From Glutinoglossum americanum (taxonomy: Eukaryota > Ascomycota > Geoglossomycetes > Geoglossales > Geoglossaceae), in assembly GCA_020080175.1 (NCBI GenBank), contig JAGHQL010000062.1, positions 1 through 64,000 on the forward strand: a stretch of DNA of 64,000 bases. Direction: 5' to 3'. This document shows, in pieces, positions 44,735 to 56,091 of this stretch (position 1 is the first letter of the stretch; every line of letters starts with the position of its first letter). The notes beneath the pieces were generated by a model. That model was not told the origin of the DNA, searched no databases, and was given only the letters and a program-made list of their open reading frames with translations. Both the position numbers and the translations under genes were made by a program.

Positions 44735-44818
44735 GCCGTGGTGGCGCAATCGGCTAGCGCGTGCGGCTTTTACAACGAGTGAACCGCAAGGCTGTGGGTT
44801 CGAGTCCCACCCATGGCG
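44735..44818 (+). tRNA. tRNA-Lys(UUU) with a 10-nt intron
   Basis: The 84 bases fold as a cloverleaf. The acceptor GCCGTGG pairs with CCATGGC (one G-U), the D stem GCGC pairs with GCGC, the anticodon stem TGCGG with CCGCA, and the T stem GTGGG with CCCAC around TTCGAGT. The discriminator is G at 44818. The anticodon loop is 17 nt; removing 10 bases (44773-44782) after position 37, where nuclear tRNA introns always lie, leaves CTTTTAA with anticodon TTT at 44769-44771. The internal A box (TGGCGCAATCGG) and B box (GGTTCGAGTCC) are clear. The tRNA call is very sure; the Lys identity depends on the intron boundary, and the body resembles Arg-type tRNAs in places. Confidence 0.9.
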
Positions 44819-44824
44819 GCATAA

Positions 44825-44840
44825 TTTTTTGCTATTTTTT
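44825..44840 (+). terminator. RNA polymerase III termination signal
   Basis: Two runs of six T (44825-44830 and 44835-44840) begin seven bases after the tRNA end, as expected for Pol III. Confidence 0.85.
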
Positions 44841-46619
44841 CCAAGACTCTCTCTCTTTATAATTCCCAGAGCAGTTTTTTTTTCTCGATGATCTGCTATC
44901 ACTGTTCCCGTATCCTTTGGTTTTTAATATTAAGCTTCATGAACCCCTTGACTGTCCAGATCCATTTGGGCTTGGTGGAAATATTTGCGACCTAATTAAG
45001 CACGCAGTATTTCATCGAGACACGAGAGGATGACAGCTCTGTTCTATCCATGCCGAGTCTCTCACCATCCTCTCTGGTGATGGAAATAGCCCGAGGTAGA
45101 TGGCTCTCATTCCCAAATATGGATAGGAGAGTTTATTCTGTCGGCGTCCTCAGTTCAAGTGTATTCTACTCACCGCTCTTGAATTTCTAACTATCTACAT
45201 ACATGCCAACTATACTAACAGTACCCTATGGGTTTATGGCGCTGATGCCGGTCTTCTCCATAAAAGCTGAGGGGGACATAAGTTTCACGCATGGTATCGG
45301 TCGGTGCGGAGTGTTTGCTCAGAGGGGAGGTGGTTAGTCATTTGACGATAACGTTTCCTGAGGGGAAATACGCTGTACCTCTAGCCATTGCCCCCTTTTT
45401 CTGTCTTTCCGTGACTGATATGATAACCCATTTCCATCTTCCCAAAACGTATAGCCTAACCGCCGTGTTGGCGTTTCACCAACCCCAAAAAATACACCTG
45501 CATATGCATCAGTCGGCTATTTTATCATGGCACAACTCCTTCCAATGACTTCTTGGTTTTCCCATGTTCCCTGTGCATCTAGAACATCGATGCGATGAAA
45601 CCGCATAAGCGCTGGGACTAATGAAAATATTTACCGCCTATTTGAACCAGAAGGCTGCTGGACGGAGGTTTACTTGAGCCGCACGGCTGAGAATAAATTG
45701 TTCGATCCAACGATGGTCACTGCCCTTTAAAACGTAGGCTCCCGTCACCGAGCTTACCCAGCTCTCCTCCCTTTCCAAGCATCTTGGTCCCCTCAATCCT
45801 CACACCGTCCTTCAACAAAAATAACTCAGCCTTCCCTACGTACCAACTCTCCCGCTTATTTAGTCGGCCAAGCCCGGCTTTCAGCCTCGTGCGGCTTAGC
45901 CACAACAAGGCTACCACCAACCAAAAAGGGTGGCGGTAGCAAATATTATTGAGTTTGAGAGGAAATTACTCGAGGGGCGTAACTAGAGGTACGATGCTCT
46001 CAGCCTTACCTGAGGACCTTCGGCTAGCTGGGCATTGTGTTCAACCGGCCGCGCCTTGATAGTTCGACGGGTTTAATTGTTAATTTCTGTATGGGTTCCG
46101 TAAGCCTTGCATTCTTCAAGGCTATGTTTGCATTGTTCACTCGCAGGTTGGGAAGATCTTATGCTGGGGCTCATCCGTTGTCTTTCTATGTGCTTTCGTG
46201 CGTCAGTTTGCTCAGCTTCGGTAATTTCGAGAGCATAATGCGTGGGGCAAAGCGCTTTACGCAATTTGGTTTGTCTCATCACTGGCTTCCCTCCTGCTGC
46301 CTCTGAGTTCAGTGTCAGCCTGGGTAATGAAGGGTTTGTGGGGCTCCTGGGACATAACTCCACGCAGGCCTATTCGGGAGTCAATTGTTCTGGTTATCTT
46401 TGGAAGTTGACGACGCTGGGCTTATGGTACCGATCATCGCTTGCAGCCAAGAGCCAAGGTAGGTGCCTCAATTACCATGTGCTGGGAGATGCAAATGGCA
46501 AAGGGGCAGACGTAAATATCGCGGATAAAATATTGCAAGGTATAGTACAAGTTAGATCCGCCAACGCCACCTCCCCAATTCGAGATCTCGTAGATAAAAG
46601 ATCTGAATAATCAATCGAT
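44841..46619. other. 1.8 kb intergenic region
   Basis: No recognisable gene. Plus-strand ORFs at 46037-46306 and 46242-46610 overlap in different frames next to the end of the BTB gene and have no motifs. Confidence 0.4.
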
Positions 46620-47855
46620 TCAACTTCCAACCTCGATTGTCAAAATTACAGCGCTTCCGGTTTTTGTCTCATACAGACCCATGTCTGTAACGACTCGAAG
46701 ACTCACATCACTGACGCTCACATCAACCTGTATCTCCCCAGGCTCAAGTTTCTGACGGCCTGAAGGCAATTCATTCGGGGCTCGCCAGCCTCCTCGAAAG
46801 AGACCTCGTTCAAGGCGCCTCTCCTCTAGGCGGTCGAGTTCCGCTAGTTTGCTGCCTCTCCGACCGAATAGAGAGCGTGTACTCCCCCCCATTGGCGGTA
46901 ACACTTCAGCGTCCGCGTTTGGCAGAGGCTCCTCGTATACAAGCTTGTGGCCTCCACCATAGAGATGAGCTTTCAGCTGACGGCCGAGTTGGTCGACGAC
47001 GGCAGGTTGCCGCCAGAACTCGAGCTTGTTCTCAGCACCTTTCAGCCGTACGAGTTTTACGAAATCCTCAGAAGGGAAGCCGACAACAATGTCTTCGGTT
47101 GTGCTGCCTTCAATGTCATCGGTGACGGACGGTGAGTTTCCGCCTTGGAGTGGTGCCACGTTTGAGGGTACGAGGATAAAGGTTGTCTTGTATAAACCGG
47201 ATAGACCTTGCTCGTCAAGCAGGGGTTGCACATAGCTATCCAGGAGTGTTTGTATTCGCTGCTCTCGGACTGAGGTAATTTGGGTCGGTAGTTTTCCCTG
47301 CAGGCTGGCCACCGTCTGATTCACGAAGGCACGAGATTTTGTGCCTTGTGCATCTGCGACATCTGGAGAATCCCCTTTCTCTGGTACGTCACTCTTCTGT
47401 GGCGTGGAGCGAACACTTTCCTCATAACTTGGGATGGGCTCCTCCGTCAGTAAACCGGACAATGCGTCTCTAGAACTTGGCCCAGCAAGGGTGGACTCAA
47501 CAGGGACGTTTGGGCCGTTGATTTCGAGACTCGAAAGGGCTCGTTGCACTGTAGCTGGACTCATTGTTGGGGGGATGTGCAGCTCATCATACCGTAGGAA
47601 GTTGACAATAACAGCGAATACCTATTAACTCGTCAGATGATATGATGGATATCGGCATAACACACATACGTCTGAATCCATATCAACAAAGCCAGGGAAG
47701 GCCGGAGAGGTGGCACAGGAAATGTCCGCCAGTCGTGAAAAGGGATATTTGTAAACCACGGCCCTCGGGAGTGAGAAGCGTTTCCCTGACACATCGAGAT
47801 GTACAAGATCAGCATCTCGATATTTTGGCTCCTGTTCGAGAGTGGGGTCCAACAT
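46620..47855 (-). CDS. BTB (T1-type) domain protein
   Basis: Two exons (47855-47670, 47621-46620; 48-nt intron) give 395 residues. Residues about 15-80 form a potassium-channel-tetramerisation-type BTB fold: LVHLDVSGKRFSLPRAVVYK, YPFSRLADIS, then FPGFVDMDSDVFAVIVNFLR after splicing. This resembles the LNVGG...F.ID.DP..F..ILNFLR pattern of KCTD/T1 domains, which oligomerise and can recruit Cul3 ligases. The second half has helical and strand segments I do not recognise (TQITSVREQRIQTLLDSYVQ; KLVYEEPLPNADAEVLPPMG; QVDVSVSDVSLRVVTDMGLY). Similar BTB proteins of unknown role are common in ascomycetes. No membrane segment is seen. The intron falls within the BTB domain. Confidence 0.75.
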
Positions 47856-48479
47856 GGTGCTGGGATGGTTAATTCTTCGATAAGTGGCGGGAAAAAAGGA
47901 GAAAGAAGCTTGTATGATCTCTGACGAGGTAGAGTGAGCTCAAGATGATGACGTCGAGGATAACAAGCCCACCAGTGCCTAAGTTGGTGATTATGGTGCC
48001 TAATGATTGGCGCTGTGTCCGTGCGTAAGTGAAGGTGAGGATCTGAAGGTAAATTCGAGAGCTTAGAAAGTAAACATGTTACAGAAATCCCTTATCCACC
48101 ACAAATTTTCTGGGGCTTCTTTTGGTGTTGCCTAGGTATTGGCTCTCGATATTTGTAAGGCGCACAAGGCAGCCAACGGGGCGTCCCCACACTAGACTGC
48201 GCATTCTCGCTAGTGCAGTCGTGAACGGCCAAGAATCAATACATCAGCATCTTTCAACATAGCCCCACAGAACAGCAACAAATTAAAATTACGAGTCTAG
48301 ATGACGAGCTAGAGTGGAACGCGCGAATTGCACAGTGCGCACAAACCAATCCACTCGTATAAATGATGTCTCTCTCGCCCCATTCCACCGACTATTCACT
48401 TTACGCACATACTCAGTAGCTCGCTCTCACTCTTCGCCTTCAGCAATCATCACCAATTTTTTTTTCACCACCGGTCACC
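47856..48479. promoter_or_regulatory. Divergent intergenic region, BTB protein / flotillin
   Basis: 624 bases between outward-facing starts. The 100 bases before the flotillin ATG are C/T-rich with an 8-nt T run close to the start. No specific site is claimed. Confidence 0.5.
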
Positions 48480-50074
48480 ATGTGGTATCATATTTCAGAA
48501 CCCAATTCCTACCTCGCCATTACTGGCGGAGGGATCGAGACTGTTAGAATCGTTAAGAAGGCGTTTGTTATGCCATGGCAGAAAGTGAGCGCTGCACATC
48601 GACTGCCTCACCCATGCATTCAACTTATTCACATATCTGCTTCATCTAGGTTGCGAAGATCTCCATCTCGCCGTTCGACTTTTCTCTCTCTCTACAGGCC
48701 ATGACAATTGAAAAATTACAATTTTCTCTGCCTGCGGTTTTTACCATAGGTCCGGATGACAACAGAGAAGCCCTTGAAAAGTACGCTGTGCTTCTCTCCG
48801 GATCGGCAGATGGTGGCGCACCTACCACCAAAAGTGGAAAAGCTACCAGCACTGGGAGAAGCCATGTCCAGGACATTGTCAAGGGCATCATCGAGGGCGA
48901 GACTCGTGTCATCGTCAGTGGTATGAGCATGGAAGAAATCTTCAAGGAGAGACAGATTTTCAAACAGAAAGTCATCCAGAACGTCCAGAGCGAGCTCGAC
49001 CAGTTTGGTCTCCGCATGTGAGTGCCTTACCTAGTGATGCCTGCGGTGAGTGATTGGGTATTGACGCCCGCTTCAGCTATAACGCCAACGTCAAGGAACT
49101 CCAGGATACCCCGGGGAGCGAGTACTTCGCGTTTCTAAGTCGCAAGGCTCACGAGGGCGCTTTGAACCAGGCCAAGGTTGACGTAGCCGAAGCACGTATG
49201 CGTGGTGAGATCGGTGAGAAGGAAAAGCAAGGCCGAACCAAGCAGGAAATCTCCAAGATCGATGCCGCAACTGCTGTTCTCGAGACAGAGCGTCAGGGCG
49301 AAAAGGCTGCAGCCGAAGCCCAGCTCGCCACGAAGAGAACAGAACTTGACATGAATATTAATCTTGCCAAGATCAAGGCTAAGCGTATGGCTGAGCAGAG
49401 GGATGCAGAACTGCAGAGAGAGGTCGAGACCAAGCGCGCGGATATGGAGCTTGAGCGTCTTAGGGCTATTGACGTCACCAAGTCCAAGATCGCAAAAGAG
49501 ACAGCTCAACAGGCTGCTGATGCTACTTACTACAGTCAAGTGAAAGGGGCGGATGGTTCCGCCTACAAAGCTCAGAAAGAAGCTGATGCTGCCTGTGAGC
49601 AATGCCACACCCCTAGCCCTTCATAGCACGCGCTAACATATCGTAATAGACTACCGGAAGACGAAGGAAGCCGAAGCCGCGTTCTTCTCTAAGAAGAAGG
49701 AGGCCGAGGGTATCGCCGAGATGGCGAATGCCTACGGCCAGCTGGCCGGTGTCCTCGGCGGTCCAGAAGGCCTTATGCGCTACTTGATGATCCAAGATGG
49801 CACCTACGAGAAGCTCGCCAAGGCTAATGCTCAAGCTATCAATGGGCTACAGCCCAAGATTAGTGTCTGGAACACTGGCGCTCAAGGCGAAGGCTCTGCA
49901 GCTGATGCCTCTGCTCCTATCCGCAACCTGTTTCAGTCCCTACCGCCCTTGCTATCCACCATTAACGAGCAGACCGGCATTCAGCCTCCGACGTGGCTGA
50001 TGCAGATGCCGCAGGAAGAGCAGCAAAAGCTAGCGAAGCAGTATCTGACAAGTGGAAAGGGTGGTGCCAAATGA
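48480..50074 (+). CDS. Flotillin (SPFH/band 7 scaffold protein)
   Basis: Four exons (48480-48584, 48650-49017, 49077-49594, 49650-50074; introns 55-65 nt) give 471 residues, the usual flotillin length. The N terminus, YHISEPNSYLAITGGGIETV, and the SPFH domain (VAKISISPFDFSLSL, FTIGPDDNREALEKY, VKGIIEGETRVIVSGMSMEE) are typical. A long coiled coil with repeated Glu-Ala heptads follows (KVDVAEARMRGEIGEKEKQG; RKTKEAEAAFFSKKKEAEGI). The C-terminal part, YGQLAGVLGGPEGLMRYLMI, is the conserved flotillin oligomerisation end. In Aspergillus the orthologue FloA marks sterol-rich plasma-membrane domains behind the hyphal tip. There is no signal peptide or membrane span, consistent with a hairpin or acyl anchor. 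Regulatory signals are not seen. Confidence 0.95.
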
Positions 50075-51543
50075 TCTTCACACCCTGGGCATTTCTCAGA
50101 GATGACAGATAATAGATTGTCGAGCTCCCTATTTTCGTTTTTATATGAGCTCTGGCATCCGGCCAGCTCTTCTAATAAGGTAACCAAATTGATCACACAG
50201 AATCCTTAGTATTCCACTCAACACCTTTTCCTTTGTTTTATTATACCAAGTTGACCATCCCCGCTTCCTTTCTTTCCTGTTTTCACTATACGAAAGTCGT
50301 GGGGGCGCACCGGCTACTTTCTACGATTTCTGTGGAGTTCAGTTTGCTTTGGTTTATCTATTGAGGGATGGATGAAAGGAAGGAAGGCTAGGTGACGGTG
50401 CTTTTTTTTTATAAAGGGATCTCTACTGTAACCATAGTGATATCCGAAATTTAATAGGAGTGTGAACCCCATCATCCGAAAGGTGCCCCCTTACTTTTCG
50501 CCCAGGAAACACCCTATTTTCGTTCAATACGTTCTCGGGTTCAGATTGGTTAGTCGCCACGCCCGGGCGCAGCGCCGCCGCAGCCGAGATTCTTCGACCC
50601 TAGACGCCAAGTCGCGCGTTGGCAGGGCTGACAGCAGAGGCATTTCCCAATTTGAACTGCCGAAAGCGGAATAGTGGCGACGCTTTGCGTGGGCTGAGAA
50701 CAAACCCCCCGATTGACTTTTTACTTCGTACAAGCCCTTTTGTTTGCGGACACGAGATAGTGACCACGAGGTCAATTGCTTCCCGCCTTCGAAGCGGGGT
50801 TTCTAAATCATGCTGGGGTAGTGTGTATGTGCGAGGAAGCCCTACGTTATTCCCTCCCTCCCTTCTCCAGTCATTCTATCCTCCTGATCTGACCATCGCC
50901 TCGAGGCAAAATAGCTATGCTACCACGATGTAGTGGAGTGGCGAGAAGATGGGGGCCAGGGTGGGGTGGGATAGCCCAAAGCAGATAGGAAAGTAAATTA
51001 AATCAAGATTGGGTGAAGAATTTAAACCCTAAGGGAAGCAACCCCCCAAAAAGAAAAAAATGGTTGAAAGGAAAATTATGTGTAGATGCCCTTCATTCCC
51101 TTCTACAGTACTCTCAATTTATGCCCTGCGTGTGCCCTTGATCGCCCACCTCTAAACAAACAGAGTTTCGCAAATGCCCATTAGAGGGAGCCCAAAAAAA
51201 CAGAGAAAAGAGGAAGAAGCCCACACTCCCCTCCCACCCTATAGTCCTAAGAAGAATTTCCGATCCTAACCCCGTTTATCGCCTTTAAGTTTCCAGAGGC
51301 GTAAAAGTCCCGGTTCATCGCTTTCCCTAGGGATGAGGAAATGGATGGTTATTTTTCGTTGACCATCATGATCCTAGAGTAGTCCGAAGAAGGTGATTAT
51401 CAAAAAATTAGCCTTTCGTTTCTGTTGAAAACCTTGTGGATCCCTTTTTGTCGCCGCCAAAAAAAAAAAAGGAGCAATAGAGTAAGTTGGCTAGTTGATG
51501 CGTCGCATGGCAAATCCCCAGCCAAGTAGAAAGGAAAAAGACA
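50075..51543. other. 1.5 kb between convergent genes
   Basis: Flotillin and IFRD genes converge here. The stretch is rich in homopolymer runs (T at 50402-50411, A near 51460) and has no recognisable gene; the ORF pair at 50462-50775 is antisense to itself. Confidence 0.45.
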
Positions 51544-53059
51544 TCAGAACACACTCAGAGCATCGGCCTGGACATACGGTAGACTATCGAAGATAACCTC
51601 ATTCTTCTCGTAATGCGTTACGAACCCCCCTGCTAGTATGCGTCTTAGGGCCTGCAGCCGATGGAGTTTCCACCATTTATCTATCTTCATGACGCCGGTG
51701 CGGTGGATGCGGATGGTTAGTCTACTACCGTAGCGCTTACCGGTTTCTTGGTTAACGGCGTTTTGGTAGCGGGGCCCCCGTGTCGGGTTCTCCACAGAGT
51801 TGAGGATATCGCTGAAGTTTGTGTGGAGGCATTTCCGGTCCTTCTTTGAGAGGCGGCGCGAGGAGATGGAAGCGAGGTCGGAGAGTGTGTGTCTGAGCTT
51901 GTCGATGCGGCGGTAGGGTTCGTAACGCTTGATCATCTTGGGGCCGTCGCGAGAGGATTCGTCCTCGGGGTCTTCGTCATCCTCGCTTTCGATTTCATCG
52001 TCGTCTTCAGCCTCCGTGTAGGATTTCTCGTAAAGAAGTGCAATATTTTCTCCGGAAGCGATCTGGACGCTTGGTTCGCTGCTGTCTAGCTGCTCTACAA
52101 AGGCCTCCATGGCCGCCTCGGTGGTGTCTTCCATATCCTCGAGCAGTGTGGCCAGGAAGCCCCATTCCTCAAGTGCTGCAGTTACCACCACGCTATCATC
52201 TCCAGAGTTAACGCTATTGCCGTCTGACTCAACAATTTCGAGCAGGAAATCCATGACTTCTTGCGTCTCCTCAAGAGAGGCGCCGCCGTAGAAGGTCGCA
52301 CACCCAAGAGCGTGGATTGCTGTATTCTTGGCGACACTGGATTCGGAGTCGTTTATAGTGCGCTTTAGGGGGCCGTCGATGAGATCATAAATAGTCTCGG
52401 AGGGCGCAGTAATGGCTGTAAGAATAAGAGCTGGGGGCCACGTTAGATGTGTGCACTCGATCCGGCAGCTTGATTAGCAAGACAAACCTTTGAGGGCCAA
52501 AACAGTCTCTTTTTCACTACTCTCTGCTTTTATGCTCTTAAGAAACGCACCCACAAGCTCCTCTGATTTGCCGTGTAGTTCTTCCGCAGCGTACTTGACT
52601 GTTAAAATGCGAACATATGCAGACAAACTCTCCTCACGACCGGCAATATTGCTCCGCTTTCGGTCCAGGATCTGGTCGATGCGATCGCTCAGCTCCTCCT
52701 GCCAGTCCGATGCGGTACCCGGTAGGTCCGCATCTTCGAGAGCGAGCACTTCATCTACTGAGTTGATACTGTTGAAAAGAAGATTGGGTTAGCCTAATTT
52801 CCGTGTGATGACCGCATGTTGGCCCACGATCCAGGAAATAAAATAACAGAGCTCTGCGAGAGGAAGGGAAAGCCTACCTCCAAGTTGTACCATCGCTGGC
52901 GTTCCCGTCTTCCTCATCAGAGCCGTGTCTACTCACATTCCTAGAGTTCACACGTGAGTCCGCTCGGGACGACGCGCGAGATGACTGTTTCGACTGGGCT
53001 TTACGCGACACCGTCTTTCCACTCTCGAGTGCACGCCGCCTGAGGTCCGTCATGGTCAC
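51544..53059 (-). CDS. IFRD (interferon-related developmental regulator) domain protein
   Basis: Three exons (53059-52878, 52768-52488, 52430-51544) give 449 residues; the ATG at 53053 is an equally good start. The N terminus is short and basic with Ser/Arg pairs (LRRRALESGKTVSRKAQSKQ, SSRASSRADSRVNSRN). Then come armadillo-like helices: SLSAYVRILTVKYAAEELHG, KETVLALKALILTAI and AIHALGCATFYGGASLEET. An acidic stretch follows (EAEDDDEIESEDDEDPEDES). The C-terminal region, KKDRKCLHTNFSDILNSVE ... RLTIRIHRTGVMKIDKWWKL, is characteristic of IFRD proteins. In animals IFRD1/2 are regulators that bind ribosomes or histone deacetylase complexes. The fungal role is not established, so only the family is claimed. 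Confidence 0.88.
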
Positions 53060-53950
53060 TTTAGTAGAGATAAAATACTAACTTCGCGGTTCTGTGAAAG
53101 TTGTTGAGAAGAGAGGGCGAGGGAAGGCCGAACGGTGGCACACGCTGTAGCTGTATATCTATGCGTTGGCTCCAAAAAAAAGTTTTGTGTGGGGCGGGGA
53201 TCCTTATCGATTACCGAGAACGAAAGAAGATAAGGGTAGGGTTAGTGTTATTGAAGAGGCATAGGAAAATGTATTAATGTAAGAGAGCGACCCAGATGGG
53301 CCACGAAGTGAGGAATTACAAGATGGCGGTGAGGCGTGGAGACATCCGGACGTTGTGTGAGCTGGACTGCTGAAATTCTTGGTCCACCCTGATCTTATCC
53401 TATTGGCCTTGTCCTGAGCTGATGCAAGCCATATGACATCGCTTCCGGTCAGATCAGACGGTGAATCAGATTTTGCCGATCCTGTTTGGGGCCCCCACTA
53501 AATATTTCCAATATTGATTCGGACCCATTACATCGGACATGTGCTCGGCCAAGCTCTCCTTGAAGAGTCAGGCCGGGTATGTATTGCCCGAAATATATGT
53601 GCGCGCTTGTTTAAATACCCTGGTCACTCGATTTACATCCACCTGGCTGGAAGGTATGAGATATGCACGGATATATGGTATTGATTCGTTCACTCATTCA
53701 TTCACTCAATCGAAGCTCGAGCCCTCCCTAATTAGTTTAATGTTATTGGCCGTTTATAGGACGACAGGGATGTTGTCGTGCATCAAGGAAGCCCTTATCC
53801 GCACCACGACCTAGAGAAATAATAGGATGAACAAGAAAGAAGGGGTGTATAAGAGGTACGATGTAGAAGCGCTTGCTTCTATGGTAGCAAAGTCTCTGAA
53901 GCAGGTGAGAGGAATGGAGGCTGATTAGAGCATATCTATATCTCCCCACC
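53060..53950. other. Intergenic, IFRD promoter side
   Basis: About 890 bases between two minus-strand genes; IFRD promoter and 3' flank of the unknown membrane protein. Only a featureless ORF (53539-53814) is seen. Confidence 0.45.
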
Positions 53951-55771
53951 TCATTTACAGCTAAAAAAATCCTCCTGGAGCTCCTCATCTCTAACGCTCA
54001 CGCTATTCCGTCCACTACTAAAGGTGAAAAGTGCGTCCTCTTCGTTGTCAGACTCCGCTGCGAAAAGCTCCTCAGTGGCCGTGCTTAAAATTATTCGTCG
54101 CATGGACAAACTTGCCTTTGGGGTGTCCAGTCGTGGAGATGGAGTTGGCATCGTGCGTAGGGGTGAGCCAAGCTTCGGCGTTGTATTTAGAGATACGGTG
54201 GCCAGGGGTTTCTTTTTGAGACTTCCTTTGTATTTGAGCATCCTTGACTCTGTAAGCTTGCTGAACCTAGGGCTGCTGGATTTGGGTCTTCGGATTGGAA
54301 GCTTGGAAATACGACATTTCTTTGGCGTTACTGGTGCTGAGGCTGGTGGATATGGTTTCCCTGGGGGATCCTCGAAGATGGTACAGCTATCCTGGTCGTT
54401 TGCGCCGTCGGTGTCGCTAACCCGATCGCCGTGACCATAGAAGGAGGAAAAATAGTCGTCAGGGAGGATCCTAAAGTACGGCTCAAGTCCTCTGGGAGGG
54501 GATGGAGCAATACATCCTTCCTCTAAGCCGCCATGCGGAAAACAGTCGCCTCGGAAAATCTCGGTCGTAGAGGCAAGGCTGAAGTCATTCGAGCGGATTA
54601 TTTGATTCTCTCCTGTCAGGGGCAATGTATCTACTGTGGACGGCCGGCCTAGAATCTTAATGGCTTTATCCATCAATTGGCCAACCGGGGTAGGAGAGCA
54701 GGTCTGGCGGCGGAAGTGGTTTCTATTCTTACTTATCGGTGTAAAGCTCTTACTCATTGATGTAACATTTCCGCCCTTCGACGGGCTTTCATGCCGAGAG
54801 GGGGTCCGCACCGAAACGGGCGCGCAAACCGAATTAGGTGCTGGCCAAAAAGTGTCTAGATCCCTGAGCTCGCTAGATGATATCCTCGCCGTTACTAAGG
54901 GTATTGCTCTTTGCTCATGCTTTACTGAGGAGCTGCCGGACGAGTGGATCGAGTGTTCCGGTGACGAGGGCGGAGCTCGCGGAGTTGGAACCTGAGTAAC
55001 ATTTGCAGGTCCATCTGCACCTTCTGCAGTGGGAGACAGCCATCCCGCATTCCTTACGCTTGCAATGAACTCCGAAATGGCTTCACGGTATGATTCAACG
55101 TGAGAGGCATCATTGTGGGTGAAGCCGACGCTTTTGAGCCAATTCTTGAGATCGCCCGTTTTGGCAGTCCAGCTGGAGTTTTCACCGTCAGTGTCGTGAT
55201 CTTCGTGGTCTTGATCCGGATCCGGCAATTGTTGAACGTTTTGAACCAACCCCTGCGCATCTGCCTCGGCTTCTGAGCCACGGGACCACTCTTTGAGATC
55301 CTCAGTGCCAGTGGAGGCATCCGTCAGTGCCAGGTTGTCAGCATCCTCCGCTTCCATTATCAAGGTGCCTCGGATGGCGCGTTCTAGAACTCTACACACG
55401 ATAGAGAGGAAGCCTGACATCCTCCTTAACGGGAGAACAGAAAATAGAAAGCACAGAAAGCGGATACAGAGAAAACTGAAGAGAAGCGCGATCATAACGG
55501 TGGCAGAAAGAGCTGTGATAAGCCGCTTGTCATCATCCGACAATTGCCTCCTCTTTTCCCGGTCCTTAGTGGCCTGTGCCATATTACGGCTTCGTAGTCT
55601 ATGGATAATAGTACCGCGTGGCGTAGGGTTATGGATCATAACTGGTCTCGTAGTCGTAATACGAGTATGTCTCCGTTGCATTGTTGACCTCGAGTAGTGT
55701 CGATTCCGGAGCGTGGGCATCTCCAGCGAGATACGTGACGCATGCCTTCGAAAAGCGCCTAGTTCCCTCAT
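53951..55771 (-). CDS. Unknown single-pass membrane protein
   Basis: I do not recognise this gene. It is one uninterrupted frame of 606 residues. The N terminus is very basic (RNRHYSRSTMQRRHTRITTT). A hydrophobic segment follows near residues 85-118 (LITALSATVMIALLFSFLCI and onward), long enough for one span or a hairpin. The long remainder is acidic to neutral, Ser/Pro-rich and likely disordered (SSPEHSIHSSGSSSVKHEQR). It contains repeated SP sites (SPLRT, SPRFSK, TPSPRLDTPK) that could be phosphorylated by proline-directed kinases. A basic segment near residues 495-540 (KCRISKLPIRRPKSSSPRFS) and an acidic end (DEELQEDFFSC) close it. The absence of an N-terminal signal peptide and the basic flank suggest a cytosol-facing bulk. 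It may be one of the lineage-specific membrane proteins common in Pezizomycotina. Confidence 0.65.
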   Translation of the reverse strand: MRELGAFRRHASRISLEMPTLRNRHYSRSTMQRRHTRITTTRPVMIHNPTPRGTIIHRLRSRNMAQATKDREKRRQLSDDDKRLITALSATVMIALLFSFLCIRFLCFLFSVLPLRRMSGFLSIVCRVLERAIRGTLIMEAEDADNLALTDASTGTEDLKEWSRGSEAEADAQGLVQNVQQLPDPDQDHEDHDTDGENSSWTAKTGDLKNWLKSVGFTHNDASHVESYREAISEFIASVRNAGWLSPTAEGADGPANVTQVPTPRAPPSSPEHSIHSSGSSSVKHEQRAIPLVTARISSSELRDLDTFWPAPNSVCAPVSVRTPSRHESPSKGGNVTSMSKSFTPISKNRNHFRRQTCSPTPVGQLMDKAIKILGRPSTVDTLPLTGENQIIRSNDFSLASTTEIFRGDCFPHGGLEEGCIAPSPPRGLEPYFRILPDDYFSSFYGHGDRVSDTDGANDQDSCTIFEDPPGKPYPPASAPVTPKKCRISKLPIRRPKSSSPRFSKLTESRMLKYKGSLKKKPLATVSLNTTPKLGSPLRTMPTPSPRLDTPKASLSMRRIILSTATEELFAAESDNEEDALFTFSSGRNSVSVRDEELQEDFFSCK

Positions 55772-56091
55772 AGCGGTAGACTCAAATACTCGGCTTATAT
55801 TGGCCGGTGTCTGATGGCCTTGGGGGATAAAATCTGTTGAATAGAATCAGAAATGAAGACCCTCCCTTGTGCTGATAAGAGAGGACAACGATAGGAGCTA
55901 GTCCCAATGCAGGCAACTTCAACCTCCAACTCAGCGAAGACATGTTTCTGCTTTTAGCAGGTGCCCACATCCTTGTAAGGTAGCTACGAACACATCAGCA
56001 CCGAATCTGCAGTACCTGTGCCTTTTTGCCGGTTAGCGGTCTATGAGGTGGTATCTCAAGATTCTGGTTCCCTATCAGCTCACTTGGAACT
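55772..56091. promoter_or_regulatory. Divergent intergenic region, membrane protein / HAD hydrolase
   Basis: 320 bases between outward-facing starts. No specific site could be named. Confidence 0.45.

Noticed and set aside
46037-46610. Two overlapping plus-strand ORFs next to the BTB gene
   Set aside because: Different frames, no motifs, no splice sites joining them.
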